64,000 nt of DNA from Myxococcus sp. CA023 (GTDB lineage Bacteria > Myxococcota > Myxococcia > Myxococcales > Myxococcaceae): assembly GCF_010998615.1 (NCBI RefSeq), contig NZ_JAAEAH010000058.1, positions 1 to 64,000 on the forward strand, given 5' to 3'. Positions 46,149-55,038 of the stretch are shown piece by piece. Both the position numbers and the translations under genes were made by a program. How positions within the stretch are numbered: the first letter of the stretch is position 1; each line of letters starts with the position of its first letter. Under the pieces are notes generated by a model. That model worked only from the letters and a program-made list of their open reading frames with translations, did no database searches and was not told the origin of the DNA.

Positions 46149-46706
46149 CTAGCCGTCCCAGTGCAGGGACTCCAGCAGGGGGGCCTCCCCCGCCACCTGG
46201 AACACCTGGGGGCGTGACAGCAGCTCGTCCCAAGTGGCCGATAAATCACGACGCAGGTCGTCCAACGACAGGGAATCCAGGGCAATCATGAGCTGGGGCA
46301 GTCGTGCATTCTCCTCTTCTTGGAAATGAGCCACCGCCAGGTCTTCCAGCGTCAACAGACGCGCCTGCCACTCGGGATGGCCCGAGGGCAGCTCTTCCAG
46401 CTCAGCCATCAGCTCACGCATCGTGAGATGGTCTTCCGTCTGCTCACGACAAGACTCGCGGCCCTCCACCCGTGCCATCACCGGGTAGAGGCAACGCTCC
46501 TCCAGTCGTGAGTGAAGCCTCAGCAATGCCAGCAGCTCCGCCGTCAATCCCCTCAGCTCATCGGGTTCCACACCCGATGCCAGACGCTCGAGACGCTCTT
46601 CCAGTTCCCGATGCTGGTCGATGAGGATGTCGAACGGGCTGCCCATGCCGGAACGTTCGGCATGCACCTGGAAGCAGACAACCTGAGTATGCCTGCGAGC
46701 TGACAT
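46149..46706 (-). CDS. Hemerythrin HHE-domain protein
   Basis: 185 residues forming a four-helix bundle with the di-iron pattern: IDQHRELEERL, LHSRLEERCLYPV, EDHLTMRELM and AHFQEEENARLPQL. Such proteins bind oxygen or NO or store iron. The ATG at 46706 is chosen because AGGAG lies eight bases upstream; an internal ATG at 46646 lacks a binding site. Confidence 0.85.
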   Translation of the reverse strand: MSARRHTQVVCFQVHAERSGMGSPFDILIDQHRELEERLERLASGVEPDELRGLTAELLALLRLHSRLEERCLYPVMARVEGRESCREQTEDHLTMRELMAELEELPSGHPEWQARLLTLEDLAVAHFQEEENARLPQLMIALDSLSLDDLRRDLSATWDELLSRPQVFQVAGEAPLLESLHWDG

Positions 46707-46830
46707 TACTCAAACTCCTACGAACCCCCACTGTCAGGGCCACCGCCGTCTCAGGGGCGCCCGGCTGCCCGGCGGCCAGGAGGAGGGCGCCGCCTGCTGG
46801 GGACGCCACGCATCCCCATGTTTTTCCACC

Positions 46831-47672
46831 ATGGATGCCCCGCTCGCCAGCCTGCGCCGGGCCGTATTCCGCCTCGCCGAGCAGGGCGCGGGGCTGTCGG
46901 CCCTGTACCATCGGGTGCGGCTGCTGGGCTGCGAGCACCTGCCATTGAAAGGCCCGGTGCTGCTGGTGGGGAACCACGGCGTCTGGGGTTACGAGACACC
47001 TGCCTTCTTTCATCTGATCCACCAGGGCACCGGCCGCTATCCATTGGGCCTGACGGAACGGGGATTCTTCCGCATCCCGTTGATCCGCACGGTGTTGCCA
47101 TGGCTGGGCGGCGTGGCGGGGACGCGGGAGAACGCCATGACGGCGCTTCGGGCGGACTCACGGGTCGGACGAGGCATTCCCATGCTTGAAACCCTGTCAT
47201 CCCGCCCGGGGGGACACCCCCACGGCCCGCCGCTCGTCCCGATGCGGACGACATCCAGCAGGGCGATGCCCACCTGCCTTGTGAACGACGTCCCGTGCGA
47301 GGCACACCGGTACGCCTGTTCACCTTTCCAGAGGGCAACACGGACGAATCACGCACCGTGGTGTGTCTTCCGGGGCTGGGGGCCAGTGGCCGTTCCTTCG
47401 CGCCCATGGAGCCACTGACGGACGCGCTGACGCTGTCCACCCTGGTGCGCGCGCCCCGGCCCCTGGCGTACCTGCTGGCGCCCACCGTGGCCCGGGTGCT
47501 GGGAGGCCAGCGGTTGCCGCCGGAGGGCCGGGCCGAAATCGTGCGCGAGGCCCGGCACATCCCCGGAGCCCGGCTGGCGCTCATCCGGGGCGCCAGCCAC
47601 CTGCCCTACATGATCCACCCCGATGCCTTCAACACGCTGGCCGGGGACTTCCTCCGGCAGCACCTGGACTGA
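46831..47672 (+). pseudogene. Decayed acyltransferase and alpha/beta-hydrolase genes
   Basis: The first part (46831 to about 47160) encodes a start typical of lysophospholipid-type acyltransferases (VLLVGNHGVWGYETPAFF, LTERGFFRIPLIRTVLPWLGGVAGTRENAMTALRAD). It then loses similarity where the FPEG-like catalytic half should follow and runs into a Pro/Arg-rich frame. The second part (47295-47672) has the start of an alpha/beta hydrolase (VVCLPGLGASGRSFAPMEPL) joined in frame to its end (PGARLALIRGASHLPYMIHPDAFNTLAGDFL), missing the GxSxG nucleophile. Both look like leftovers of deletions. Confidence 0.65.
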
Positions 47673-47687
47673 GCCGCCACCCACACC

Positions 47688-48626
47688 ATGACCACCGACG
47701 CCACCCACCTGTCCCGTTCCGCCCTGCTGTTCCTGGCCCGCCGCCCTGGCCTGGAAGGCGCCGCCATGCGCCTGCGCCCCTTCCGGCGGCTGGCCTCGCG
47801 CTTCATCGCCGGAGAGACGCTGGAGGAGGCCGTGGACGCCGTGAAGGCGCTGTCCGCGCGCGGGCTCATGGCGTCGTTCGACCACCTCAACGAGGCCGTC
47901 CAGACGCCCGAGGAGACGCGGGAGGAGGTGCGCCAGTACCAGCGGCTGCTGGCACGCATCGACGCGGTAGGCGTGCGAGCCAACGTGTCGATGAAGCTCA
48001 CCCAGTGTGGGCTGCTGTTCGATGAAGCCCTGGCCCTGGAGAACGCGCGCACGGTGGTGGCCGAGGCCGCGGCCCGCGACTCCTTCGTGCGCATCGACAT
48101 GGAGGACAGCTCGGTGACGCAGGTGACGTTGGACATCGTGCGACAGCTGCGCGCGGAGTTCGGCGAGCCCCATGTCGGCGCCGTGTTGCAAAGCGCCTTG
48201 CGGCGCACGGAGCAGGACGCGAAGGCGCTGTGCGCACAGCGCATCCGCATCCGTCTATGCAAGGGTGCCTATCTGGAGAAGCCCGACGTGGCCTTCCCAG
48301 ACAAACGGGACGTGGATGCCAGCTTCGTTCGCACCATGCGGGTGCTGCTGGACAGCGGCGTGTATCACGGCATCGCCACGCACGATGAACGGATGATTAA
48401 AGCGACACTGGACCACGCGGCGAAGCGCGGACTGCCGCGCGGCGCCTTCGAGTTCCAGATGCTGTACGGCATCCGCAGGGACTTGCAGGAGCGACTCGTG
48501 AGGGAGGGTCACCCGGTGCGCATCTACGTGCCGTACGGACGGCACTGGTACCCGTACTTCATGCGCCGGCTGGCCGAGCGCCCCGCCAATCTGACCTTCC
48601 TTCTGCGCAACCTGGTACGTGGGTAG
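47688..48626 (+). CDS. Proline dehydrogenase
   Basis: A 312-residue FAD enzyme of the PRODH fold oxidising proline to pyrroline-5-carboxylate. Typical blocks: VSMKLTQCGLLFD, FVRIDMEDSSVTQVTLDIV, IRIRLCKGAYLEK, FEFQMLYGIRRDLQERLV and RIYVPYGRHWYPYFMRRLAERP. It is monofunctional; no P5C dehydrogenase gene is adjacent. It starts 15 bases after the decayed hydrolase. Confidence 0.92.
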   Translation: MTTDATHLSRSALLFLARRPGLEGAAMRLRPFRRLASRFIAGETLEEAVDAVKALSARGLMASFDHLNEAVQTPEETREEVRQYQRLLARIDAVGVRANVSMKLTQCGLLFDEALALENARTVVAEAAARDSFVRIDMEDSSVTQVTLDIVRQLRAEFGEPHVGAVLQSALRRTEQDAKALCAQRIRIRLCKGAYLEKPDVAFPDKRDVDASFVRTMRVLLDSGVYHGIATHDERMIKATLDHAAKRGLPRGAFEFQMLYGIRRDLQERLVREGHPVRIYVPYGRHWYPYFMRRLAERPANLTFLLRNLVRG

Positions 48627-48980
48627 GAGCAGTACGCGCCTCCCCGCCTGGCGTGCGGGGCCGCCGCGAGGCCCGCATGCGGGTGAAACATGCGGATGAA
48701 ACACCAGACCGCGCACACCCTCGGGAACCCCGCGCGGAGGACCAACGCCAATCGAGAACGGCCGGCCCGCATGGACAGTCATGTCCGGGCAACCCCATAC
48801 CCGGGGCGAATCGCGCGCCGCGGCATTCCCTGCTCAGGCCCCATGTCTTGTCGCATGGCGTCGATGCGCCGCGAGCGGGCGGCTGCCCCCTCCCCCGCCA
48901 TCCGCGGGGGCCGTGGACGGCCCGCCGCTCCGGGTGCTCCTGGAGGGACACGCCGCGGGAGGCGTCCCTAGCTTTCCCGC
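48627..48980. other. Intergenic region after proline dehydrogenase
   Basis: 354 bp with a likely terminator (CCCCGC/GCGGGG, 48642-48660), a perfect 12-bp palindrome CCCGCATGCGGG (48673-48684) and a 13-bp tandem repeat (CATGCGGGTGAAA then CATGCGGATGAAA, from 48676). No convincing gene; the open frames present are rich in Arg and Pro and look like GC-driven noise. Confidence 0.4.
48642..48660 (+). terminator. Terminator after proline dehydrogenase
   Basis: CCCCGC and GCGGGG flank a 7-base loop 16 bases after the stop; no T-tract. Confidence 0.4.
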
Positions 48981-50774
48981 ATGGCGCTGCCCATCGAAGC
49001 CCATGCCCTCATTGGAGACACGCACAGCGCCGCGCTGGTGGCGAATGACGGCACCATCGACTGGCTGTGCTGGCCGCGCTTCGACTCGGACGCGTGCTTC
49101 GCGGCGCTGCTGGGTGAGCAGCGGCATGGTTTCTGGCGCATCGCCCCCACCGTGCCCGTGCGGCGCGTGCACCGCCGCTACGTGCGCGACACGCTGGTAC
49201 TGGAGACGGAGTTCCACACCGACGCCGGCACCGTGCGCCTGTGCGACTTCATGCCGCTGCGCGAGGACACGCCGCAGTTGATTCGCATCGTGGAGGCCCG
49301 CACCGGACAGGTGCCGCTCCACCTGGAGTTCGCCCCCTGCTTCGGCTACGGCGACCGCACGCCCTGGGCCCGCCTGATTCCGGGAGGTGTCAGCACCAAG
49401 GCCGGCCCGGACGCGCTCTACCTGTCCACGGAGCTGCCGCTGCGTTTGGAGCACAGCCATGTGCTCGCGGACGTCTCCGTGCCGGAAGGGCAGCGCCTGG
49501 CCTTCGTCCTGTCCTGGCATCCTTCGCACCTGCCTCCGCCCCGTCAGCCGCCGGACCCCTTCCTCACGCGCGCGGACACGGAGCGGTGGTGGCGCGCCTG
49601 GGCGTTCCGCTGCATCCATGAGAGCCCCTGGCGCACGCAGGTGATGCGCTCGCTCATCACCCTCAAGGCGCTCACCTACTCCCCCACCGGCGGCGTGGTC
49701 GCCGCGCCCACCACGTCCCTGCCGGAGCGGATGGGCGGCGTGCGCAACTGGGACTACCGCTACTGCTGGCTGCGGGATGCCACGCTGACGCTGCTGACCC
49801 TGCTGGACGCCGGCTACACCCAGGAAGCCCAGGCCTGGCGGGACTGGCTGCTGCGCGCGGTGGCCGGAGAGCCCGATGAGCTCCAAATCCTCTACGGCGT
49901 GGCCGGAGAGCGCCGCGTCACCGAGTTGGAGCTGCCGTGGCTGCCGGGCTTCGCGGGCTCGCGCCCGGTGCGCATCGGCAACGCCGCCGTGGGCCAGCTC
50001 CAGTTGGACGTCTTCGGCGAGATTGCCGACTGCCTCTACCACGCGCTCCGTCACGGCGTCTGTTCGGACGCCGAGGCCTGGGACGTGAGCGTGCACCTGC
50101 TGCGCTTCGTGGAGCGCAACTGGGACCAGCCCGACGAGGGCATCTGGGAGGTGCGCGGCGGGCGACAGCAGTTCACCCACTCCAAGGTCATGGCCTGGGT
50201 GGCCATGGACCGGATGGTGAGGACGGCGAACCTGCGCGGCATGCGCGGCGCGCTGGTGGAGCACTGGAAGGCGCTGCGGGCGCAGATGCACGCGGACATC
50301 TGCGCGCGGGGCTACGACGCGCGCCGCAACACCTTCACCCAGGCCTTTGGCAGCCAGGCCCTGGACGCCAGCCTGCTGTTGATTCCCATGGTGGGCTTCC
50401 TCCCGCCCGACGACGTCCGCGTGCGCGGCACCGTGGAGGCCATCCGCCGCGAGCTGTGCCACGACGGGCTGGTGCGCCGCTATCACACGCACGAGACACG
50501 GGACGGCCTCCCTCCGGGCGAAGGCGTCTTCCTGGCGTGCAGCTTCTGGCTGGCGGACGCGCTGGCGCTGATGGGCCGCAAGGGCGAGGCGCGCGAGCTG
50601 TTCGAGCGCCTGCTGGGCCTGTGCAACGACGTGGGCCTGCTGTCCGAGGAATACGACCCGGTGGCCCACAAGATGGTTGGCAACTTCCCGCAGGCCTTCA
50701 GCCACCTCGCGCTGGTGGGCACCGCGCAGAACCTGTCGCGAGAGGGCGGCCCCGGTCAGCAGCGGAGCCACTGA
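48981..50774 (+). CDS. GH15 glucoamylase/trehalase-like protein
   Basis: 597 residues with the GH15 layout: an N-terminal beta-sandwich (IEAHALIGDTHSAALVANDGTIDWLCWPRFDSDACFAALLG) and an (alpha/alpha)6 barrel with the general acid region NWDYRYCWLRDATLTL and general base in LLSEEYDP. Substrates of this bacterial group include alpha-glucans and trehalose. No signal peptide, so it is probably cytoplasmic. Confidence 0.92.
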   Translation: MALPIEAHALIGDTHSAALVANDGTIDWLCWPRFDSDACFAALLGEQRHGFWRIAPTVPVRRVHRRYVRDTLVLETEFHTDAGTVRLCDFMPLREDTPQLIRIVEARTGQVPLHLEFAPCFGYGDRTPWARLIPGGVSTKAGPDALYLSTELPLRLEHSHVLADVSVPEGQRLAFVLSWHPSHLPPPRQPPDPFLTRADTERWWRAWAFRCIHESPWRTQVMRSLITLKALTYSPTGGVVAAPTTSLPERMGGVRNWDYRYCWLRDATLTLLTLLDAGYTQEAQAWRDWLLRAVAGEPDELQILYGVAGERRVTELELPWLPGFAGSRPVRIGNAAVGQLQLDVFGEIADCLYHALRHGVCSDAEAWDVSVHLLRFVERNWDQPDEGIWEVRGGRQQFTHSKVMAWVAMDRMVRTANLRGMRGALVEHWKALRAQMHADICARGYDARRNTFTQAFGSQALDASLLLIPMVGFLPPDDVRVRGTVEAIRRELCHDGLVRRYHTHETRDGLPPGEGVFLACSFWLADALALMGRKGEARELFERLLGLCNDVGLLSEEYDPVAHKMVGNFPQAFSHLALVGTAQNLSREGGPGQQRSH

Positions 50775-50914
50775 CGGCGGCGGCGGCGGCCCGGGCCATT
50801 GGCTGGAAATGAAGCGGGCCCCGGCACGCGGTGGGAGCAGCGTCCCACCTCGTCCGAGGCCCCTGATGCACCACACGCACGTCCACGTCCTCGAGGGACG
50901 CGGCGGGGCGGAGA

Positions 50915-51472
50915 CTAGAAGTAGCCGCCGATGGTGGAGGCGACGCTGAAGTTCACCTCCACGTCATCGCCCAGGCCGAAGGCCAGGCGCGGGCCACCGC
51001 CCACGAAGAAGTGCGGCGTCACGTGGAAGAGGAAGGGCGCGTAGCCTTCCAGGATGACGGTCACGTTGGCGGGGAGCGCCGAGTTGGCGAAGGGCAGGAT
51101 GTCGTCGCCGATGTACAGCGACACCTGGCCCTTGGGCCACACGGAGATGCGGTCGGAGAGCGGGATGTTGTAACCGACGCGCGCGTTCAGGCCGAAGGCG
51201 GCAATCGTGTCACCGCTGCCGAAGAGCGCGCGGACCTGGAGGCCGCTACCGACGGACAGGTTCTTCTTGAGGAAGTAGTCCGCGCCGGGCTCCAGGAAGA
51301 TGTAGCCGATGCCGCTGCCCTGCGTGGAGTAACCCATGTTCGCGGAGGCATCCGTGCTGATGACGAACTGCCCCTCCGAACCGAAGCTCCCCGACGACTC
51401 CTGAGCGCCGGCGCTCACCGACACCATGACGCCCGCCACTGCGGCCAGGTTCTTCCAGTTGTTTGCCTTCAT
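50915..51472 (-). CDS. Outer-membrane beta-barrel protein
   Basis: 185 residues: signal peptide (MKANNWKNLAAVAGVMVSVSAGAQ) and about eight amphipathic strands (FVISTDASANMGYST, LSVGSGLQVRALFG, FGLNARVGYNIPL, FFVGGGPRLAFGLG), ending in Phe as usual for Bam substrates. The start follows GGAGGG. Its role is unknown. Confidence 0.8.
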   Translation of the reverse strand: MKANNWKNLAAVAGVMVSVSAGAQESSGSFGSEGQFVISTDASANMGYSTQGSGIGYIFLEPGADYFLKKNLSVGSGLQVRALFGSGDTIAAFGLNARVGYNIPLSDRISVWPKGQVSLYIGDDILPFANSALPANVTVILEGYAPFLFHVTPHFFVGGGPRLAFGLGDDVEVNFSVASTIGGYF

Positions 51473-51739
51473 GAGACGTCCCTCCGTTGCGTAGGCCCGG
51501 TGCACATGTCCGGGCGCTCGGCGCCCACTTCTAGCCAATGGGCGCGGAGGAACATCATTTATTTCGTCATGGTTGTGAACAGTCGCGTCGATGTCATGCG
51601 TGGATCAGCCGCGTGACAGAGGGCTCACCACGATTCGTCCAGCAGATGTGTACGGACGAGCACTGGCAGTGGCCCATTCTCGCGAGGCGAGAAACCGCGG
51701 CACGCACTGCGGCCTACCGCATCCGCGACACGCAGCAGC

Positions 51740-52354
51740 TCACGAGTCCCAGGACAGCGTGTACTCGCTGTCCAGCAGGGACGTCTGTCCGCCGCGCACC
51801 TGGATGTCCTGGGCGCCCACGGCCAGCAGCGCGCCTTCGAGCATGCCCTCGTTGTACGCGACGGGGGTGAAGATGCGGCGCATGTGGATGCGGCCCGAGC
51901 GCGGGCCCGTCCACGCCACCTGCAGCTCTCCGAAGTTGATGGCCATGCGGTAGGCCTCGGGGAGCATCTCCACGAGGCGCTTGGGCTCGCCGCCCACCTG
52001 CTGCCGGACCTCGGCGCCGAACATGGAGTTGATGAAGGCCAGCGTGCCCTGGACGCCGAGCTGCCGCATGGCCTCCTCGACGCCGCCGAGCTGTGGTGCC
52101 AGCAGCCGGGCCGCGGAGAAGAACACGCGCATGAAGGGCGGGACGGGGTAGAGCTCGGTGGTGTCCAGGTCGGCGGGGTAGTCACCGCCCTGCTGGATGG
52201 GAGCCACCGCCTGCTCACCGCCGAGGAAGCGCACGGTGTCGAGGACGGCCGCGAAGTGCATACCGCGAATGCCCTCGGACGCTTCCACGAGCGCGAGCCG
52301 CGAGCTCAGCTCGCGCTCCACATCCTCTGGCGTGTCCCATTTGCCGCGCTCCAT
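51740..52354 (-). CDS. TIGR02265 (DUF2378) family protein
   Basis: 204 residues matching the myxobacterial TIGR02265 family (GMHFAAVLDTVRFLGGEQA, FMRVFFSAARLLAPQLG, RRIFTPVAYNEGMLEGALLAVGAQDIQVRGGQ). The family has many paralogues in Myxococcus and no known function. GGGAGG before the ATG supports the start. Confidence 0.8.
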   Translation of the reverse strand: MERGKWDTPEDVERELSSRLALVEASEGIRGMHFAAVLDTVRFLGGEQAVAPIQQGGDYPADLDTTELYPVPPFMRVFFSAARLLAPQLGGVEEAMRQLGVQGTLAFINSMFGAEVRQQVGGEPKRLVEMLPEAYRMAINFGELQVAWTGPRSGRIHMRRIFTPVAYNEGMLEGALLAVGAQDIQVRGGQTSLLDSEYTLSWDS

Positions 52355-52469
52355 GCTGACCTCCCGTCGGAGAACGCGCGGGATGCTGGCACAGCTTGAC
52401 CGCCCGCGCGAACTCCGGGCGGCCTCGGTGCGGAGCGTCCCACCTGTCACGTCCGATGCGCGACGTGAC

Positions 52470-52787
52470 TCAGGGTGCGGGCTCGACGGCCGGCTCGGCC
52501 GCTTCACGGCGCAGGCGCGCTTCGAAGACGAAGGTGCCGAAGGGAAGCAGCGACGCGAAGACGCCGCCCACCACGCGGACGAAGGACCAGCGGTAGGTGA
52601 TGGCCGCCTCCATGAGCGCGAAGAGGTAGAGCACGAAGAGCAGGCCGTGGACCCAGCCGGTGAACTTCACGGCCTGCGGCATGCCCGCGGCGTACTTCAA
52701 GGGCATGGCGATGAAGAAGAGCGCGATGACGGACAGGCCCTCCGCGAGGGCCACGGCACGGAAACGTCCAAGAGGGGTCTTCAGCAT
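52470..52787 (-). CDS. DUF3817 small membrane protein
   Basis: 105 residues with three transmembrane helices (RFRAVALAEGLSVIALFFIAMPLKY, FTGWVHGLLFVLYLFAL, FVRVVGGVFASLLPFGTFVFE) in the arrangement of DUF3817 proteins. Function unknown. GGGGGAG precedes the ATG. Confidence 0.85.
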   Translation of the reverse strand: MLKTPLGRFRAVALAEGLSVIALFFIAMPLKYAAGMPQAVKFTGWVHGLLFVLYLFALMEAAITYRWSFVRVVGGVFASLLPFGTFVFEARLRREAAEPAVEPAP

Positions 52788-52900
52788 GAGGTTCTCCCCC
52801 GCCTGTTTCCCATTCCCGGCCGCCGCGGTCCATGAGTCATGGTGACGCAGGAGGTGCTGCCTGGTTGCTTGCTTAGGCTCGAGTCTTGGCGGGTCGTCCG

Positions 52901-53623
52901 TCAGTGCGCGGGCAGCGCTTGGAAGGTGATGCCATCCAGGTCCAGTCGGCGCACCGCATCCATGAAGCGCTCCGTGCCGACAATCATCGTGGAGAAGTTC
53001 CCGACCCGGAACAGGTCCAGGCCCGTGGGGAGGGAGGCCGCGTCGAGAATGGGTGCATCCGGCCGCGTCAGGCCGAAGCGGCCACAGGTCACGCACGGTG
53101 GCGGCTCATCGGGCGGGATGCAGTCCGGATGCAGCCTGCCGTGGGGCTCAATCTGTAGCTCCAGCAGTTCTGGCGGGTCTTTCTGCCGGAAGCGCAGCTG
53201 CGTCGGGCAGGCCTGGAGGCCTTGTACGCCCTCGGAATGCAGCCGCGACAGGGCGTCGCGCTGCACGAGCAGCTTCTGCCCCCATACCCAGGCAATGGGA
53301 CCGAATACGCCCGTGGCACGTCCGACCAGGGGACCGAAGCCCGTACCGGGCGGCAGTTCGGCACCTGGAGGAACCAGAGGCCGGACCAGCTCACGGAGAC
53401 GCGCGAATTCAGGGAAGGGCTCGGGCCTGGGACGCGCGAACTCGTTGCGCTCTGGCAGTTGAGCCAGGTTGACGCACGGATACTCGTGTCCCGTATGGGC
53501 CCATGTCTCGCCGCAAGTGCCGCAGCTCACGCCAGGGAGCGACAGCTTGTGCCAGGCGTTGATCTCCCCTCCGTACTTTGCCGCCGCGGCCTTGTCCTCG
53601 TGCATCCAGAAGAAACGGCTCAT
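52901..53623 (-). CDS. SitI6-type double-CXXCG immunity protein
   Basis: 240 residues with two CxxCG knuckles (Cys34-GT-Cys37-Gly and Cys177-VT-Cys180-Gly), the hallmark of the Myxococcus 'double CXXCG' family (TIGR02264). Members neutralise SitA6 toxins. It starts six bases after the toxin gene. The cysteines probably bind zinc. Confidence 0.85.
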   Translation of the reverse strand: MSRFFWMHEDKAAAAKYGGEINAWHKLSLPGVSCGTCGETWAHTGHEYPCVNLAQLPERNEFARPRPEPFPEFARLRELVRPLVPPGAELPPGTGFGPLVGRATGVFGPIAWVWGQKLLVQRDALSRLHSEGVQGLQACPTQLRFRQKDPPELLELQIEPHGRLHPDCIPPDEPPPCVTCGRFGLTRPDAPILDAASLPTGLDLFRVGNFSTMIVGTERFMDAVRRLDLDGITFQALPAH

Positions 53624-53629
53624 CCGTCC

Positions 53630-54220
53630 TCACACTCCCGGGCGCGAATAGTAGGGCTGAATCGGACCGCCCATGAGTTGGAAGCGATGTATGAGTTCCC
53701 CCGCGAACTTGTAGATGTCCGTGGGGCTGGCGCCCGGCTTTGCCGCCTTGAAGTCGCGCCAGGCCTGGTTCCACGCGCCACCGCGTCCGTCTCCGCCGTG
53801 AATGCGCCGATGGACGTCACGCGGAATCGGCATGGTGTAGTCGTGGATCTTGACGCCTCGAATTCCGAACCACATCGAGAGGTCTTCTGCCTGGGGAAAG
53901 ATGTGATGCTTTTCCCAGCGCCCGGGCGTGAGCTGGCGTGACGGAGGGATGATCCGCTCGGGCGCGCCATTCCAGTTGGGGAAGACCATGACGGCCCCTC
54001 GAGGAAGGGCCACCGACACCGCACCGGGCATGTCCTCACAGAGGTAGAAGCCACATGCGTCCCCCTGGCACAGGAGTGCGACGCACCTGTCTTCATCGGG
54101 CGAGCGACACTCCGTTTCCGCATCAGCCCCTCCGCTTTGGAGAGGTGCATTCGAGGCGGTGGCGCAACCACCCCAGAACAAGGCAAGCACCAGAAGCCAT
54201 ACGCACAGGGAGGGTCGCAC
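53630..54220 (-). CDS. SitA6-family polymorphic toxin lipoprotein
   Basis: 196 residues. GTG start, lipoprotein signal with Cys19 (an unusual Trp at -3: FWGGC), a Cys-rich linker, and a toxin domain with HHIFPQ (His104-His105) and IHDYTMPIPRDVHRRIHGG..GGAWN (His125, His136, His140). This resembles HNH/AHH-like nuclease centres, although the activity is inferred. Sit lipotoxins are delivered between myxobacteria by outer-membrane exchange through TraA/TraB, killing cells that lack the matching immunity protein. The downstream gene encodes that immunity protein. Confidence 0.85.
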   Translation of the reverse strand: MRPSLCVWLLVLALFWGGCATASNAPLQSGGADAETECRSPDEDRCVALLCQGDACGFYLCEDMPGAVSVALPRGAVMVFPNWNGAPERIIPPSRQLTPGRWEKHHIFPQAEDLSMWFGIRGVKIHDYTMPIPRDVHRRIHGGDGRGGAWNQAWRDFKAAKPGASPTDIYKFAGELIHRFQLMGGPIQPYYSRPGV

Positions 54221-54291
54221 AGCCTGTCAGTATATCTCTGGGCGGTCCCAATCCCTTTCTTGAGCGCCTTCCTCGCGGAGACACACTCCCC

Positions 54292-54912
54292 TCACCCCCG
54301 CCACGACGGCAGCGCCACGCCGTAGCGCGCCAGGTCCTCGGGGGTGTTCACGTTCGCCACGGACCGGAGTGACGGATCCACCGCGCGCAGCACGGCCTCG
54401 GACAACAGCCGCGTGCGCACTCCGGACAACAGCTCCCGCATCGAAGGATCCGTCGCCAGTGTCGTCCCCCACGCCGGTGCCAGCGCCGACCGGTACGCTG
54501 CGAGCAACGGCTCCAGCCTGCCCCGCACCTCGAAGCACACCGCGTCCACGCCGTCGTCCCGCGCGCCCAGCAACACCCGCAGGACCTCCGTCGTGATGAA
54601 CGGCATGTCGCACGCCACCGCCACCACCCAGGGCGTGCGCGCGGCCACCAGCGCCGCATGGACACCGCCAGGCGCTCCCTTGCCTGGCACCACGTCCGCC
54701 ACCGTGCGCACCCCAAAGCGCGCATAGGGCCCAGGCACGTTAGCCACCAGCAAGACGTCCTCGAAGCACGGGGCCAGCGCCAGGAGCCGCTCCAGGACCG
54801 TGCGCCCCTCCACTTCCAACAGCCCCTTGGGCACGCCAGACAGGCGCCGGCCCTGCCCTCCCGAGAGGATGGCCAGCGTCACCTCCGGGAACTCCGTGCG
54901 GATCCGCTCCAT
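54292..54912 (-). CDS. mobA: Molybdenum cofactor guanylyltransferase MobA
   Basis: 206 residues. MobA joins GMP to molybdopterin to form MGD. Motifs: LAILSGGQGRRLSGVPKGLL (nucleotide-binding loop), GAPGGVHAAL and VAVACDMPFI with the metal Asp. The ATG at 54912 gives the normal length. It is divergent from moeA and mobB-fdhD, so the set forms a molybdenum cofactor cluster. Confidence 0.9.
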   Translation of the reverse strand: MERIRTEFPEVTLAILSGGQGRRLSGVPKGLLEVEGRTVLERLLALAPCFEDVLLVANVPGPYARFGVRTVADVVPGKGAPGGVHAALVAARTPWVVAVACDMPFITTEVLRVLLGARDDGVDAVCFEVRGRLEPLLAAYRSALAPAWGTTLATDPSMRELLSGVRTRLLSEAVLRAVDPSLRSVANVNTPEDLARYGVALPSWRG

Positions 54913-55038
54913 GCTCGTGCCCCGTTCGCGCGCCTGCCGCGGCCACTTTATCTGTCCGCCCACGCACGCCCCCAAACGAAGCGTCCCTTGCCTCCGTGGA
55001 CACAGCGGGCGCTCCACGTCATAGGCTGCGGCGTTTCC

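Noticed and set aside
48690-48971. Frame in the gap after proline dehydrogenase as a gene
   Set aside because: Extremely Arg/Pro-rich, no ribosome binding site, no motif.
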